A stretch of 64,000 bases of DNA from JAIESQ01 sp964495375 (GTDB lineage: Bacteria; Planctomycetota; Planctomycetia; Pirellulales; JAEUIK01): assembly GCA_964495375.1 (NCBI GenBank), contig CAZBWM010000031.1, positions 1 through 64,000 on the forward strand, given 5' to 3'. Positions 47,309-55,951 of the stretch are shown in pieces. A model generated the notes under the pieces. It was not told the origin of the DNA. It did not search any database and was given only the letters and a program-made list of their open reading frames with translations. The position numbers and the translations under genes are program-made. The stretch's first letter is position 1, and every line of letters starts with the position of its first letter.

Positions 47309-48847
47309 TCAACCCTTATCGCTTTTCACGGGTGACGAGCCCTGATCTTGTTTGTGCTCCGAACCGTCGAAGGAGACCACGGTTTTCTTGTCTTCCAGAA
47401 CCGTTTCGATGTGCACCGGCCGGCCCCACAGCTTGTGCAGATTGGCGAGCGTGTCGCGGGCGTAATCTAATTGCAGCTCGACGCCGCCGAAGTCGTGCTC
47501 GAGGAACAGCTCGCCCCGGTTCTTGTAATTGCCGTCGCGCACCGTGATCCGCGGCCGCCCGCGGTTGGTAAGGCTGAACAACAGCCGGTCCTTGATCTTG
47601 GGGAACTCACGACTCTCGATTTCGTAAACCTCGGCCTCCTCGTTGTAGCCGAACGAAAACAGCTTGTGGTCGCGGCAGAAATCCAGCGTGAGGAACTCGT
47701 CGATGAACGTCAGATCGTTATGGATGCGGCGCACCTCGAAGATCTTCTGCCGCCCCAGCCCGGCGCCGGTGTTCCACATGCGGCGCTCGGCCAGCGTGTC
47801 ACACTCTTCGTAGTCGCGGCCGAAGCAGCCCCGGTTCCAGCGATCTTCGATATCGCGGAACAGCTCGATCCCCAGTTTGTAAGGGTTCAACCGGCCCGGG
47901 CTCGTGGCCATCGTGCCTGAGTGATGATCGCAGTAGTGAATCACATCGGCGGCGTTGAGCCCCTGACGGGTCATGATGGTCGAGTGCCAGAAGCTGGCCC
48001 AACCTTCGTTCATGATTTTGGTTTGTGCTTGCGGGGCGAAGTAATACGCCTCGTCGCGGACGATCGACAGCACGTCGGCCTGCCAGGGCTTGAGTGGCGC
48101 GTGCTCGAGCAGGAACAACAACACGTCGCGGTACGGTTCGCTAGGAAAGCGCCGCCCTTGCTGGGCTTGCTCGGTGCGCAGCCGCTGGCCTTCGGCCGCC
48201 AGCACCTCGGGCGGATTGACGAACGTGTCCATGTAATGCTTGGCGGCGAAACGGCCGGGGCGCGGCGCGTCGTCGTCGGCATTCGGGTCGGGCGCTGCGC
48301 GGTTCGGTTCGTCGTGGCGCTTGATGAACAGCCCATGAATGTCGATCAAGTCCTCGATGCTCAGGCAAGCGTCGAGAAACGTCTCGACCTCGTCGATGCC
48401 ATACCGATCGATGTAGCGCCGCAGCCGATTGCCGTGGTTAGCCATCTGATCGATCATCTTGCGATTCGTCTGACTGAAGCAGCAGTTGTTCTTGAAGAAA
48501 TCGCAGTGGCCGTAGACATGCGCCATCACCAACTTCTGGTCGGTCAGCGCATTGCTCTTCAGCAGGTAGGCGTAGCACGGGTTGTTGTTGATCACCAGCT
48601 CGTAGATCTTTTGCAGGCCGTAGGTGTAGCCCTTGGCCAACTGCTCGTACTCCATGCCGAACCGCCAGTGCGGATAGCGATTCGGAAAGCCGCCGTAGGC
48701 CGCCACCTCGTTGAGCTGCTCGCAATCGACCACTTCGAAAAACGTGGGGAAAAAGTCGAGCCCGTGCGCGCGGGCGTAGCCTTCGATCTCGACTTGCAAC
48801 TCGGCGAGATCGGCAGGGAGCGATTCGAATTGGTGAACTACGGCCAT
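47309..48847 (-). CDS. spoVR: SpoVR/YcgB family protein
   Basis: 512 residues from ATG 48847, matching the ~510-residue length of family members; the 53 upstream codons in frame have no protein character. Characteristic blocks are 'LDFFPTFFEVVDCEQLNEVA', 'FPNRYPHWRFGMEYEQLAKG', 'INNNPCYAYLLKSNALTDQK' and 'VYGHCDFFKNNCCFSQTNRK'. SpoVR was named for a spore-cortex role in Bacillus, but it is widespread in non-sporulating bacteria next to prkA and yeaH, where it is linked to stationary-phase and stress responses. Its biochemical activity is not established. It is the last conserved member of the prkA-yeaH-spoVR module here. Confidence 0.93.
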   Translation of the reverse strand: MAVVHQFESLPADLAELQVEIEGYARAHGLDFFPTFFEVVDCEQLNEVAAYGGFPNRYPHWRFGMEYEQLAKGYTYGLQKIYELVINNNPCYAYLLKSNALTDQKLVMAHVYGHCDFFKNNCCFSQTNRKMIDQMANHGNRLRRYIDRYGIDEVETFLDACLSIEDLIDIHGLFIKRHDEPNRAAPDPNADDDAPRPGRFAAKHYMDTFVNPPEVLAAEGQRLRTEQAQQGRRFPSEPYRDVLLFLLEHAPLKPWQADVLSIVRDEAYYFAPQAQTKIMNEGWASFWHSTIMTRQGLNAADVIHYCDHHSGTMATSPGRLNPYKLGIELFRDIEDRWNRGCFGRDYEECDTLAERRMWNTGAGLGRQKIFEVRRIHNDLTFIDEFLTLDFCRDHKLFSFGYNEEAEVYEIESREFPKIKDRLLFSLTNRGRPRITVRDGNYKNRGELFLEHDFGGVELQLDYARDTLANLHKLWGRPVHIETVLEDKKTVVSFDGSEHKQDQGSSPVKSDKG

Positions 48848-48908
48848 GAAATCACGCGGTAACGGAGCAGGTGACGCAACGTTGGCAACACGCCCAGCCT
48901 GGAGCCGA

Positions 48909-49169
48909 TTACGAGCCGGCCTCGGAGCCGCCCGCCGCGCCTGGCCCGACGAAGGGCACGGCGCTCGCCCCCGGGTTAAAGACTGCCTGCACGACGAACT
49001 GGCCATCTTCCATGCGGTTCAGCACATCCCACAGCCGAGGCATGTCGCGGCCAAAGGCCAGGCGGGCCTCGCGAACGGCTTCCGCCGCGTCGCGCGCCAG
49101 CACGATCACTTGGGAATGTCCAACTTCAACGCGAAAACGGGTCAATCGTTGCGGTTGTGGATAGGCCAT
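48909..49169 (-). CDS. Small hypothetical protein (86 aa) inside the prkA-yeaH-spoVR module
   Basis: 86 residues, 'MAYPQPQRLTRFRVEVGHS' then 'VIVLARDAAEAVREARLAFG', 'DMPRLWDVLNRM' and 'GQFVVQAVFNPG'. The alternating strand-helix-strand pattern looks like a small folded alpha/beta protein, not random translation. It sits between yeaH and spoVR on the same strand with short gaps (about 60 and 100 bases). It is not part of the canonical three-gene set known to me, so it may be a planctomycete-specific partner. No signal peptide. Function unknown. Confidence 0.65.
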   Translation of the reverse strand: MAYPQPQRLTRFRVEVGHSQVIVLARDAAEAVREARLAFGRDMPRLWDVLNRMEDGQFVVQAVFNPGASAVPFVGPGAAGGSEAGS

Positions 49170-49265
49170 GTTGGTGTGAGCTCACGCGTGGTGGAGGTTC
49201 TGGAACCAGGTTTCGTGGCTGTGTTTCATAACTGTGCAAATCGCGATCCAAACCATCCGAAAAAC

Positions 49266-50375
49266 TCACCGCCCCTTGCCCAAAAACAGCTTGATCGAGT
49301 CGTAAATCCCATCCTTGTTGCGAATCTCCGAGAGTACCAGCTTCTCCGGCTCCTCCTTGAAACCGGTCCGCAGCGCGCGGATGAACTCGCCGCTGCCGTA
49401 AGGGCTTTCGACCTGCCCGTAGCAAAACAAGTTGGCCTGCGGCAGCAGTTCGTCGCGCAGCAACCCCAGGCAGGTTTCGTTGTCCTCTCCCCAGTTGTCG
49501 CCGTCCGAAAAATGGAAGCAGTAAACGTTCCATTCGCTGGTCGGAAAGCTGCGCCCCAGCAGGTCGACGCACAACCGGTAGGCAGAGCTGATCCGCGTGC
49601 CACCACTCTCGCGGGTGTGGTAAAAAGTCTCTTCGTCGACCTCGCGGGCGGCCGCGTCATGAATGATGTAACGGATCTCCAGGCCGTTGTATTGGCTCTT
49701 AAGCCAGGTATCGATCCAGAAGGCCTCGGTGCGGACGATCTGTTTTTGTTCGTCGGTCATCGAGCCCGAGACGTCCATCATGTAGACGATCACGGCATTG
49801 GCCTGCGGCTGTGGGATCGACTTCCAGGCCCGATAGCGTTTGTCTTCATTGATCGGCACAACGAGCGGATCGACCGGGTTGTAGGTGTTCGACGCCACCT
49901 GGCGGCGCAGCGCCTGTTTGTACGTGCGTTTGAAGTGCCTTAGCGACTCCGGACCCGAGCGGCGGATGCCGGTGTACTTGGTCTTGAGCTCGTCGATATT
50001 GGCGCGCCCCTTGGGCTCGATGCGTGGCAGTTCCAACTCGTTGCCGAGGATTTCGGCCAACTCTTCGAGCGAGACTTCCACTTCGCGGAGATGCTGACCG
50101 GGTTCGTTGCCGGCCTGGCCGGCGCCTTGCCCTTGCTCCTGCCCGGGGCCGAGCGCCTGGCCGACTTCTCCTTCGCCCTGGCCGACGCCGCCGGAACCGT
50201 TCTGCCCGAACCGGAAGTGGGGCAAATCCAACTGCGGCAGTGGAATGCTGACTAGCTCGCGCCCCTTGCGGCCGATCATCTCGCCGTGCGTGATGTACTT
50301 GCGCAAGTTGTCGCGGATGCGGCCGCGCACAATCTGGCGGAAGCGCGAGTGATCGTGATTGATGCGTTGGACCAT
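49266..50375 (-). CDS. yeaH: YeaH/YhbH family (DUF444) protein
   Basis: 369 residues, shorter than E. coli YeaH (about 427). The N-terminus 'INHDHSRFRQIVRGRIRDNL' and 'GRKGRELVSIPLPQLDLPHF' are family hallmarks. A Gly/Gln-rich linker (about 58-95) follows. The C-terminal half is von Willebrand A-like, with a MIDAS-type motif D201-V-S203-G-S205 in 'VYMMDVSGSMTDEQKQ'. It is the usual partner of the PrkA/YeaG kinase in stress and nutrient-starvation responses, acting in the cytosol. It is separated from prkA by about 190 bases that contain one copy of the palindromic element. Confidence 0.93.
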   Translation of the reverse strand: MVQRINHDHSRFRQIVRGRIRDNLRKYITHGEMIGRKGRELVSIPLPQLDLPHFRFGQNGSGGVGQGEGEVGQALGPGQEQGQGAGQAGNEPGQHLREVEVSLEELAEILGNELELPRIEPKGRANIDELKTKYTGIRRSGPESLRHFKRTYKQALRRQVASNTYNPVDPLVVPINEDKRYRAWKSIPQPQANAVIVYMMDVSGSMTDEQKQIVRTEAFWIDTWLKSQYNGLEIRYIIHDAAAREVDEETFYHTRESGGTRISSAYRLCVDLLGRSFPTSEWNVYCFHFSDGDNWGEDNETCLGLLRDELLPQANLFCYGQVESPYGSGEFIRALRTGFKEEPEKLVLSEIRNKDGIYDSIKLFLGKGR

Positions 50376-50405
50376 GGTGGGCTGCAGATTGCTTGTGCAG
50401 TGGTG

Positions 50406-50540
50406 GGGTGGCCCGGCTGCTGGCAGCCGGGTGGCGCAGCCACAAGAATCTACTCATGCCGCGTGGCCCAACTCAGCCGCGCCGACTTCGTAAGGCTTCT
50501 TGTCGCTTCGCGACCCAGCCGGCAAGCGGCTGGGCCACCC
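50406..50540 (-). repeat. Palindromic dispersed element, copy A
   Basis: 135 bases bounded by 'gggtggcccggctgctggca' and '...ccggcaagcggctgggccaccc'. It is in inverted orientation relative to copies at 55784-55915 and 59120-59255. Shared internal strings on the reverse strand include 'cccagccgcttgccggctgg', 'cgacaagaagcc' and 'agattcttgtgg'. Both ends can form hairpins. It lies between prkA and yeaH, inside a probable operon, so it would be transcribed. Confidence 0.85.
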
Positions 50541-50563
50541 ATCGAAATTGGGTTTGCCGTTTC

Positions 50564-52606
50564 CTAGTGTTTCACGTCTCCGCGGGCGAAGATGCTGGCT
50601 ACGTAGTTCAGCACGTCGGTGGCGCTTTCGTCGTCGTAGCCGTAGTCGCGAATCAAGCGGCTCTTGACCACGTCGATCTTTCCCTGCGTTTCGGCGTCGA
50701 CCACCTTCGAGACCAGGCTCGTCAGCTTGATCGAGTCTTTCTGATCCTCGAACAACTTGAGCTCCAGCGCCTTGTAGAGCCGCTCGTTGGTCTTGTAGTC
50801 GAACGTGCGGCCGTCGATCGACAACGCGCCGATGTAGTTCATGATCTCCCGGCGGAAGTCGTCCTTGCGGCTCTCCGGGATATCGATCTTCTCCTCGATC
50901 GAACGCATCAGTCGCTCGTCGGGCTCTTCGTACTGCCCGGTGAACTTGTTCTTCACCTTTTCACGCTGGGTGTAGGCCTTCACGTTGTCGATGTAATTGG
51001 CGCAGAGCCGCTTGAGCGCGTCCTCGTCGGCGGCGATCGCCCGCTGCACCTCGTTCTTGACGATATTCTCGTACTCCTGCTTGACCACGCCCAACAGTTC
51101 GCGGTAGCGGCCGCGGATATCGTCGCTAGTGATCAGGCTATGATGCTTGAGCCCGTTCTCCAGTTCGTTCAGCACCATGAAGGGGTTGATCGACGTGGCT
51201 TCGGGGTGCGAAACCAGCGCGTTGGAGATTTTGTCCTGCACGTAGCGGGGCGAAATGCCCTGCATCCCTTCGGTCAGCGCCTGCTCGCGCAGCTCCTTGA
51301 TGTTGTCTTCGGTGAAGCCCGGCAGGCTCTTGCCGTTGTAGAGCTTGAGCTTCTGCAACAGCGACAGACTGGCGTTCTTGGGCTCTTCGAGCCGGGTGAG
51401 GATCGCCCACATGGCCGCCATTTCGATGGTGTGCGGCGCGATGTGCTTGCCGCGAACGCGCTTGGGGTTGTAGTCCTTCTCGTAGATCTTGATCTCGTCG
51501 CTCAACCGCGTCACATACGGCACGTCGATCTTCACCGTGCGATCGCGCAAGGCTTCCATGAACTCGTTGTTCTGCAGCCGGCGATACTCGGGCTCGTTCG
51601 TGTGCCCGAGGATCACTTCATCGATGTCGGTCTGCGCGAATTTTTTCGGCTTGACCTTGTGCTCCTGGCTGGCCCCCAGCAGGTCGTACAAGAAGGCCAC
51701 GTCGAGCTTGAGCACCTCGACGAACTCAATGATGCCACGATTGGCCACATTGAATTCGCCGTCGAAGTTGAACGCCCGCGGATCGCTGTCACTGCCATAC
51801 TCAGCGATCTTGCGATAGTTGATGTCGCCGGTCAGCTCGGTCGAGTCCTGGTTCTTTTCGTCCTTGGGCTGGAAGGTGCCGATGCCAATGCGGTCCTTCT
51901 CGCTCAAGATCAAGCGCCGCACACGCACGTCTTGCACCACGCGCGTCCAGTCGCCGCCGTAGTGCTTCAAACGCTCAGCGTACACGTAGCGACAGAACGG
52001 GCAGAGCTCGCCGGTGATCTGCGCGCGGTAATCATCGGCCGCGCGCGGCACGTTCAAGTGGTCGAGCAACTCCTTGCGAAACCGCTCGGGCACCAGGTGC
52101 AGCGGCTCTTCGTGCATCGGGCACCAGTGCACCTGCGAGTTGTTCTCCAGATCGGCCCACCCCAGCGTGTAGACCGCTCCTTCGTCGCTCGCCGTGTAGC
52201 GCTCGAGGCCTTTCTTCAGCATGCGGGCGATTGTGCTCTTGCTGCTGCCGACCGGGCCGTGAAGCAGCAGCACGCGCTTTTCGATACCGTAGCCCTTGGC
52301 CGCGCTTTTGAACGCGTTGACCAGTTGGCTCAGCGCGTCGTCGAGGCCGAACACGGCGTCGCGGCCGTCGTCGTCGGGATCGTCGAAGAAGCGGTAGTGA
52401 ACGCGCTTCTCGCGATTCTCCTCATAGGTTTCGACACCGGCCGACATGATCATGTCGTACGTGCGCTGGAAAGCGTTGCGCGTGACGCCAGGGTTCTCGC
52501 GGGCCACGTCGAGGTATTCCTCGAAGGTGCCGATCCAGTTCTTCCGGCGAAACTGGTCAAGATCCTGACGCTGGGCAATCAGTTCGACGATCGAGCGGCC
52601 GTCCAT
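50564..52606 (-). CDS. prkA: PrkA (YeaG) serine protein kinase
   Basis: 680 residues from ATG 52606, preceded by GGAGAG at 7 bases. The 100 upstream codons in frame are not protein-like. Family length is about 630-680. The N-terminal AAA-like PrkA domain carries a Walker A, 'LLHGPVGSSKSTIARML' (G117 to S124), after 'NAFQRTYDMIMSAGVETY'. Later blocks are 'ILGHTNEPEYRRLQNNEF' and 'IDVPYVTRLSDEIKIYEKDY', and the C-terminal PrkA domain has 'RREIMNYIGALSIDGRTFDY'. In enterobacteria this kinase, with YeaH, supports nitrogen-starvation and stationary-phase adaptation. It is the first gene of the module. The ~1 kb upstream is gene-free. Confidence 0.95.
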   Translation of the reverse strand: MDGRSIVELIAQRQDLDQFRRKNWIGTFEEYLDVARENPGVTRNAFQRTYDMIMSAGVETYEENREKRVHYRFFDDPDDDGRDAVFGLDDALSQLVNAFKSAAKGYGIEKRVLLLHGPVGSSKSTIARMLKKGLERYTASDEGAVYTLGWADLENNSQVHWCPMHEEPLHLVPERFRKELLDHLNVPRAADDYRAQITGELCPFCRYVYAERLKHYGGDWTRVVQDVRVRRLILSEKDRIGIGTFQPKDEKNQDSTELTGDINYRKIAEYGSDSDPRAFNFDGEFNVANRGIIEFVEVLKLDVAFLYDLLGASQEHKVKPKKFAQTDIDEVILGHTNEPEYRRLQNNEFMEALRDRTVKIDVPYVTRLSDEIKIYEKDYNPKRVRGKHIAPHTIEMAAMWAILTRLEEPKNASLSLLQKLKLYNGKSLPGFTEDNIKELREQALTEGMQGISPRYVQDKISNALVSHPEATSINPFMVLNELENGLKHHSLITSDDIRGRYRELLGVVKQEYENIVKNEVQRAIAADEDALKRLCANYIDNVKAYTQREKVKNKFTGQYEEPDERLMRSIEEKIDIPESRKDDFRREIMNYIGALSIDGRTFDYKTNERLYKALELKLFEDQKDSIKLTSLVSKVVDAETQGKIDVVKSRLIRDYGYDDESATDVLNYVASIFARGDVKH

Positions 52607-53621
52607 CAATGGCTCTCCGAATTGGGCCGACCTGTGGTGGCCGACGCACGACCAGGGTCGGTGGTCGCGCGCGGTCGTTGCTGCCCGGGGGGCCGGCGTG
52701 TACGAAAGTCTCCGCAGTCGGGCCGGAGGTTCGCGTCCGCGACAATCGCGAGACGCACTGCATCCGGCAGTGGGCGAGAAATCTTTGGCAAAGTCCGCGC
52801 CGGGACGTGGCTCCTCTCCGAGCAGGAGTGTTGGTCCGCGGTCGGGGGAAACCTGGCCCAGGCGCCGGCGGCTTCGCGGCAAAGATTCCAAGCGTTCGGT
52901 TGTCAACGCGAGGCGGCGCGGATCACACCACGGTACGACAAAGAAAAGCTCGTTCTCTGTCCCGGCGCGTCCTGCGCGTTATCAATTGTTCTCTCCACGA
53001 TCTGCCGCGATACGTCCCGCGGCAAACCTCAGGCGCGCCGGCTTTCGACTCCAAAGACCGCGGACGGGGCCAGCGGAAACTTCCGCACAAAACTGCGGGC
53101 TGCGGCTTCAAGCGGTTGCTCGTGCCGACAGAAAAAACTGGCCCCCGGTCACCGCGAGTCGTTCGCGGGCACACCCAGAGAGAAACTTGACAAAGAGCAA
53201 GTCGGGGCCGGAGATGAGGTCGTAACCAGTGGGCAATCTGCTCCATGCTCGCCGAGATGTCAGCCGGGCGGCCGACACCCAACACATCTTGTGTCTTGTA
53301 ACCAGTATCACTAGAACTCCGCGGCGGGGCAATATCGAAGTTCTTGATGCTCGGTCGATCGCGCATCACCGCCGGCCCAGCGGGCCAATGGCCGGCGGCC
53401 TCTAAAGCAATGCTGAGCAACGATTTGCCGCAATGAAGACACGCTGAGCAATCGGCCTGCTTCGCCGGGCGTGCCTGGCCCCGTTAACGACCGGCCGGAC
53501 AGTGCCCTCTTTGCGACCCGGCGAACTTGCGCCGAGGGCGCCTACGAGCCGCGGCGCATTTCCTTGGGGCGCATCGAGATAGCGCCAAGCCGGTTGAAAC
53601 GCAAATTGCCGGCCCGACCCA
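52607..53621. other. Gene-free stretch upstream of prkA
   Basis: About 1 kb between the response-regulator gene and prkA, both on the minus strand. Open frames of 60-190 codons occur on both strands, but all overlap one another and have Arg/Pro-rich shadow composition. No hairpin, repeat or clear promoter was identified. The promoter for the prkA module is expected here. Confidence 0.4.
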
Positions 53622-54011
53622 TCACGCCAGCAGCTTGTCGACGCTTTCCAGCAGCCGGTCCATCGCGAACGGCTTGCGGATGTAATCGTCGACCCCCAGC
53701 ATTTCGGCGTAGGCCTTGTGCCGGCTCCCCTCGTTGGCCGTGATCATGATGATCCGCAGCGGCACCGGGCGCGTGCGACGCAGCTTTTCCATCACCAGAA
53801 AGCCGCTCCGCTTGGGCATCATCATGTCGAGGATCAGCAGATCGGGGTCCTCGCGCTCCGCCATCGCCAGCCCCTGATTGCCGTCGCGGGCCAACAAAAC
53901 CTGGTAGCCGCGGGCTTCCAGCGCGATGCGCATCGATTCGACAATTTCGAAATCGTCGTCGACCAATAGAACCCGCTTGCCTGGCTTGGCCGGGCGTGTT
54001 TCTTCCGTCAT
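53622..54011 (-). CDS. Single-domain response regulator (CheY-like receiver)
   Basis: 129 residues from ATG 54011, with GAGGAG 5 bases upstream. It consists of one receiver domain: acidic pocket D18-D19-D20 in 'VLLVDDDFEIVESM', phosphoacceptor D62 in 'LLILDMMMPKRSGF', T91 in 'IIMITANEG', and K113 in 'YIRKPF'. All conserved residues for phosphorylation are present. There is no output domain, so it must act through protein contacts, as in CheY- or Spo0F-type relays. No histidine kinase gene is adjacent. Confidence 0.92.
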   Translation of the reverse strand: MTEETRPAKPGKRVLLVDDDFEIVESMRIALEARGYQVLLARDGNQGLAMAEREDPDLLILDMMMPKRSGFLVMEKLRRTRPVPLRIIMITANEGSRHKAYAEMLGVDDYIRKPFAMDRLLESVDKLLA

Positions 54012-54490
54012 GACACTCCTCGTCACGCGGCAGCCACGGGCGGGCAGCCGCAGGTAATTGGTCGCCGCGCTCGATCCTTGGTCGCGACGCTACGTGCGCC
54101 GGCCATCAATGCCGGTTCCGTAAACTGGGCGATTCCGGGCGAGCTTTACACGCTATTTGCTAACCCAGGCCAGCAAGCTTGGCAAGAGCCACAACCCGCC
54201 CCGGTCATTGCAATCCTCACGATCTCTTCATTGTCGGCTCAAGGCGGCCCGTCGTCACAACCGATTTTTCTGCTACGGCCGCACGTCGAGCCACATGCTA
54301 GCGCTTGGACTGCGCGCCCGCACCACGGTGCCTGCCTGTTCGTGGTCCGCACGTAGTCTCACCAGAAAACATCGCAGCTTCGGCGCAACTCGCGTGCGAC
54401 CGAAGTGCCGACCTCGCCCACCGACCCGCCTCGACCCTGCCCACACGCCACACTTTCCCGAAAAGCACCCGTTGCCCAAAGGGGGGCGAC
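54012..54490. other. Gene-free stretch between divergent genes
   Basis: About 480 bases between the divergently transcribed response-regulator and glycosyltransferase genes. No supported gene. AAAGGGGGG (54478-54486) just before 54491 is the likely ribosome site of the glycosyltransferase gene. Confidence 0.4.
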
Positions 54491-55663
54491 ATGCTGCCCG
54501 CGTTTGCGGTTGCCCTGCGCAACTACTGCTGTCGACTGCGCACTAGCGCCGAGCGCCGGACTGCGAATCCGCGCGTTGCGAGCGTGTTGGCGGCGCCGCG
54601 CACGGTGGTCGTCACGCGGCAGCAGTGCCTGGGGGATATGCTGGTCTTTCTGCCGACGCTCGGCGCGCTGCGGCAGCAATATCCCGCGGCGCGGTTGATC
54701 GTGCTCACCAAGCATCCTTCGGGGCGTGAGGTGTTGTCCGGGGCGCCGTTCATCGATGAAGTGATCGTCGGCGGGGCGGGCCTGGCCAACAAGCTGCGCG
54801 TGATCGCCGAGCTGCGGCGCCGGCAAGTCGATTTGTTCGTGATCTCGGCCCAAGACCGCGGACGCATTCCCTGGGCACTCGCCTGCGGCGCGAAAGTGAT
54901 CGTCGGCTTCGCCAGTGCGCCATCGCACCGCGGACCGCGTCGCGACAAGCTGGCGAGCCTGCTCTCGCTCACGGCCCACTACGACGAAACGCGCACCGAA
55001 CTGGAGAACGAGCTCGAGTTGGTCCGCGCGCTCGGCGGTGCGCCCGATCGCTGGACCTGGCCCGCACTGGGGCAATCGCCGGCCGATGTGGCCGCTGTTA
55101 ATGAAACACTCCTCCGGCATGGCGTCGCGCCCCACGAGCGGCTGGTCGTAATCTCCCCCTTGGGCAAGCGCGAGAGCAAGCTGTGGGAGCCCGCGCGGTG
55201 GGCCGCCGTCGCGCGCAATCTCGAAGACATCGCCGGCGCGCGGATCGTGCTCAGCGGTGGGCCAACCGATCGCGAGCAGCTCGCAGCGATTCGCGGCGAT
55301 CATTCGCGCTGGCTCAACTTGGCCGGCGAGCTGACGATTCCACAGTTGGCCGTGCTGCTGTCGCGGACGTCTCTTTTATTGACCGTCGACTCGGGCCCCA
55401 TGCACCTGGCCGCCGCGCTCGACACGCCGCTCGTCGCACTCTGCGGGCCGACCGATCTGCGGCGCTGGCGACCGTCGGCGCGCCCAGGCCGGCACGCGCT
55501 GATCAGCCGCGCCGCACCCTGCGCGCCGTGCAACGCCATCCGCTGCCCGCTGGGGCACCACCGCTGCATGCAGGATATTGGCGTTTCAGAAGTAGTCGAC
55601 GCGGCCCTGCGGCTGCTGGGAACCACTTCGACGACCGCGACCCCCAGTCGCCGGGCGGCATAA
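54491..55663 (+). CDS. Glycosyltransferase family 9 (heptosyltransferase-like)
   Basis: 390 residues from ATG 54491, with a G-rich site 4 bases upstream. The GT-B fold of family 9 is recognisable: N-terminal 'VVVTRQQCLGDMLVFLPTLG' and 'LIVLTKHPSGREVLSGAPF', and C-terminal 'LVVISPLGKRESKLWEPARW' and 'LLLTVDSGPMHLAAALDTPL' followed by 'VALCGPTDL'. Family members transfer ADP-heptose or related sugars to LPS or other acceptors at the inner face of the cytoplasmic membrane. Cys residues near the C-terminus ('APCAPCNAIRCPLGHHRCM') are typical of the family. Acceptor unknown. It stands alone, not within an LPS cluster. Confidence 0.88.
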   Translation: MLPAFAVALRNYCCRLRTSAERRTANPRVASVLAAPRTVVVTRQQCLGDMLVFLPTLGALRQQYPAARLIVLTKHPSGREVLSGAPFIDEVIVGGAGLANKLRVIAELRRRQVDLFVISAQDRGRIPWALACGAKVIVGFASAPSHRGPRRDKLASLLSLTAHYDETRTELENELELVRALGGAPDRWTWPALGQSPADVAAVNETLLRHGVAPHERLVVISPLGKRESKLWEPARWAAVARNLEDIAGARIVLSGGPTDREQLAAIRGDHSRWLNLAGELTIPQLAVLLSRTSLLLTVDSGPMHLAAALDTPLVALCGPTDLRRWRPSARPGRHALISRAAPCAPCNAIRCPLGHHRCMQDIGVSEVVDAALRLLGTTSTTATPSRRAA

Positions 55664-55783
55664 TCCCCACCCCGGCAGCCGGCACGGTCGCTATTCTGTC
55701 TGTCGCGCTGGGCGATTTCTCACTTCCGGCCCTCGAAAGCACTCGACGCGGCCCGCGCCCAGTCGCATGATATCGTGGATATT

Positions 55784-55915
55784 GGGTGGCCCAGCCGCTT
55801 GCCGGCTGGGTCGCGCAGCGACAAGAAGCCTTCTGAAACCGACGCGGCTGAAATGGGCCGGGCGGCTAGACTGAATTCTTGTGCCTGCGGCGCCCCGACA
55901 GGGCTGTGGACACCC
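55784..55915 (+). repeat. Palindromic dispersed element, copy B
   Basis: 132 bases starting 'gggtggcccagccgcttgcc', with stem CCCAGCCG/CGGCTGGG, then 'cgacaagaagcc' and 'gcggctg', and ending 'tggacaccc'. The last third has diverged from copies A and C, whose end is a second stem. It lies just upstream of the PSD1 gene at 55952. Confidence 0.85.
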
Positions 55916-55951
55916 AGCCGACAATCTCGGCCCTTGGGCACTAAGTTTGTT

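Noticed and set aside
50393..53314. A 973-codon plus-strand open frame across prkA.
   Set aside because: It is the antisense shadow of prkA, which has full family motifs and a ribosome site.
52923..53420. A 165-codon minus-strand gene upstream of prkA.
   Set aside because: Arg/Pro-rich composition, overlapped by similar frames on the other strand, no ribosome site and no recognisable motif.
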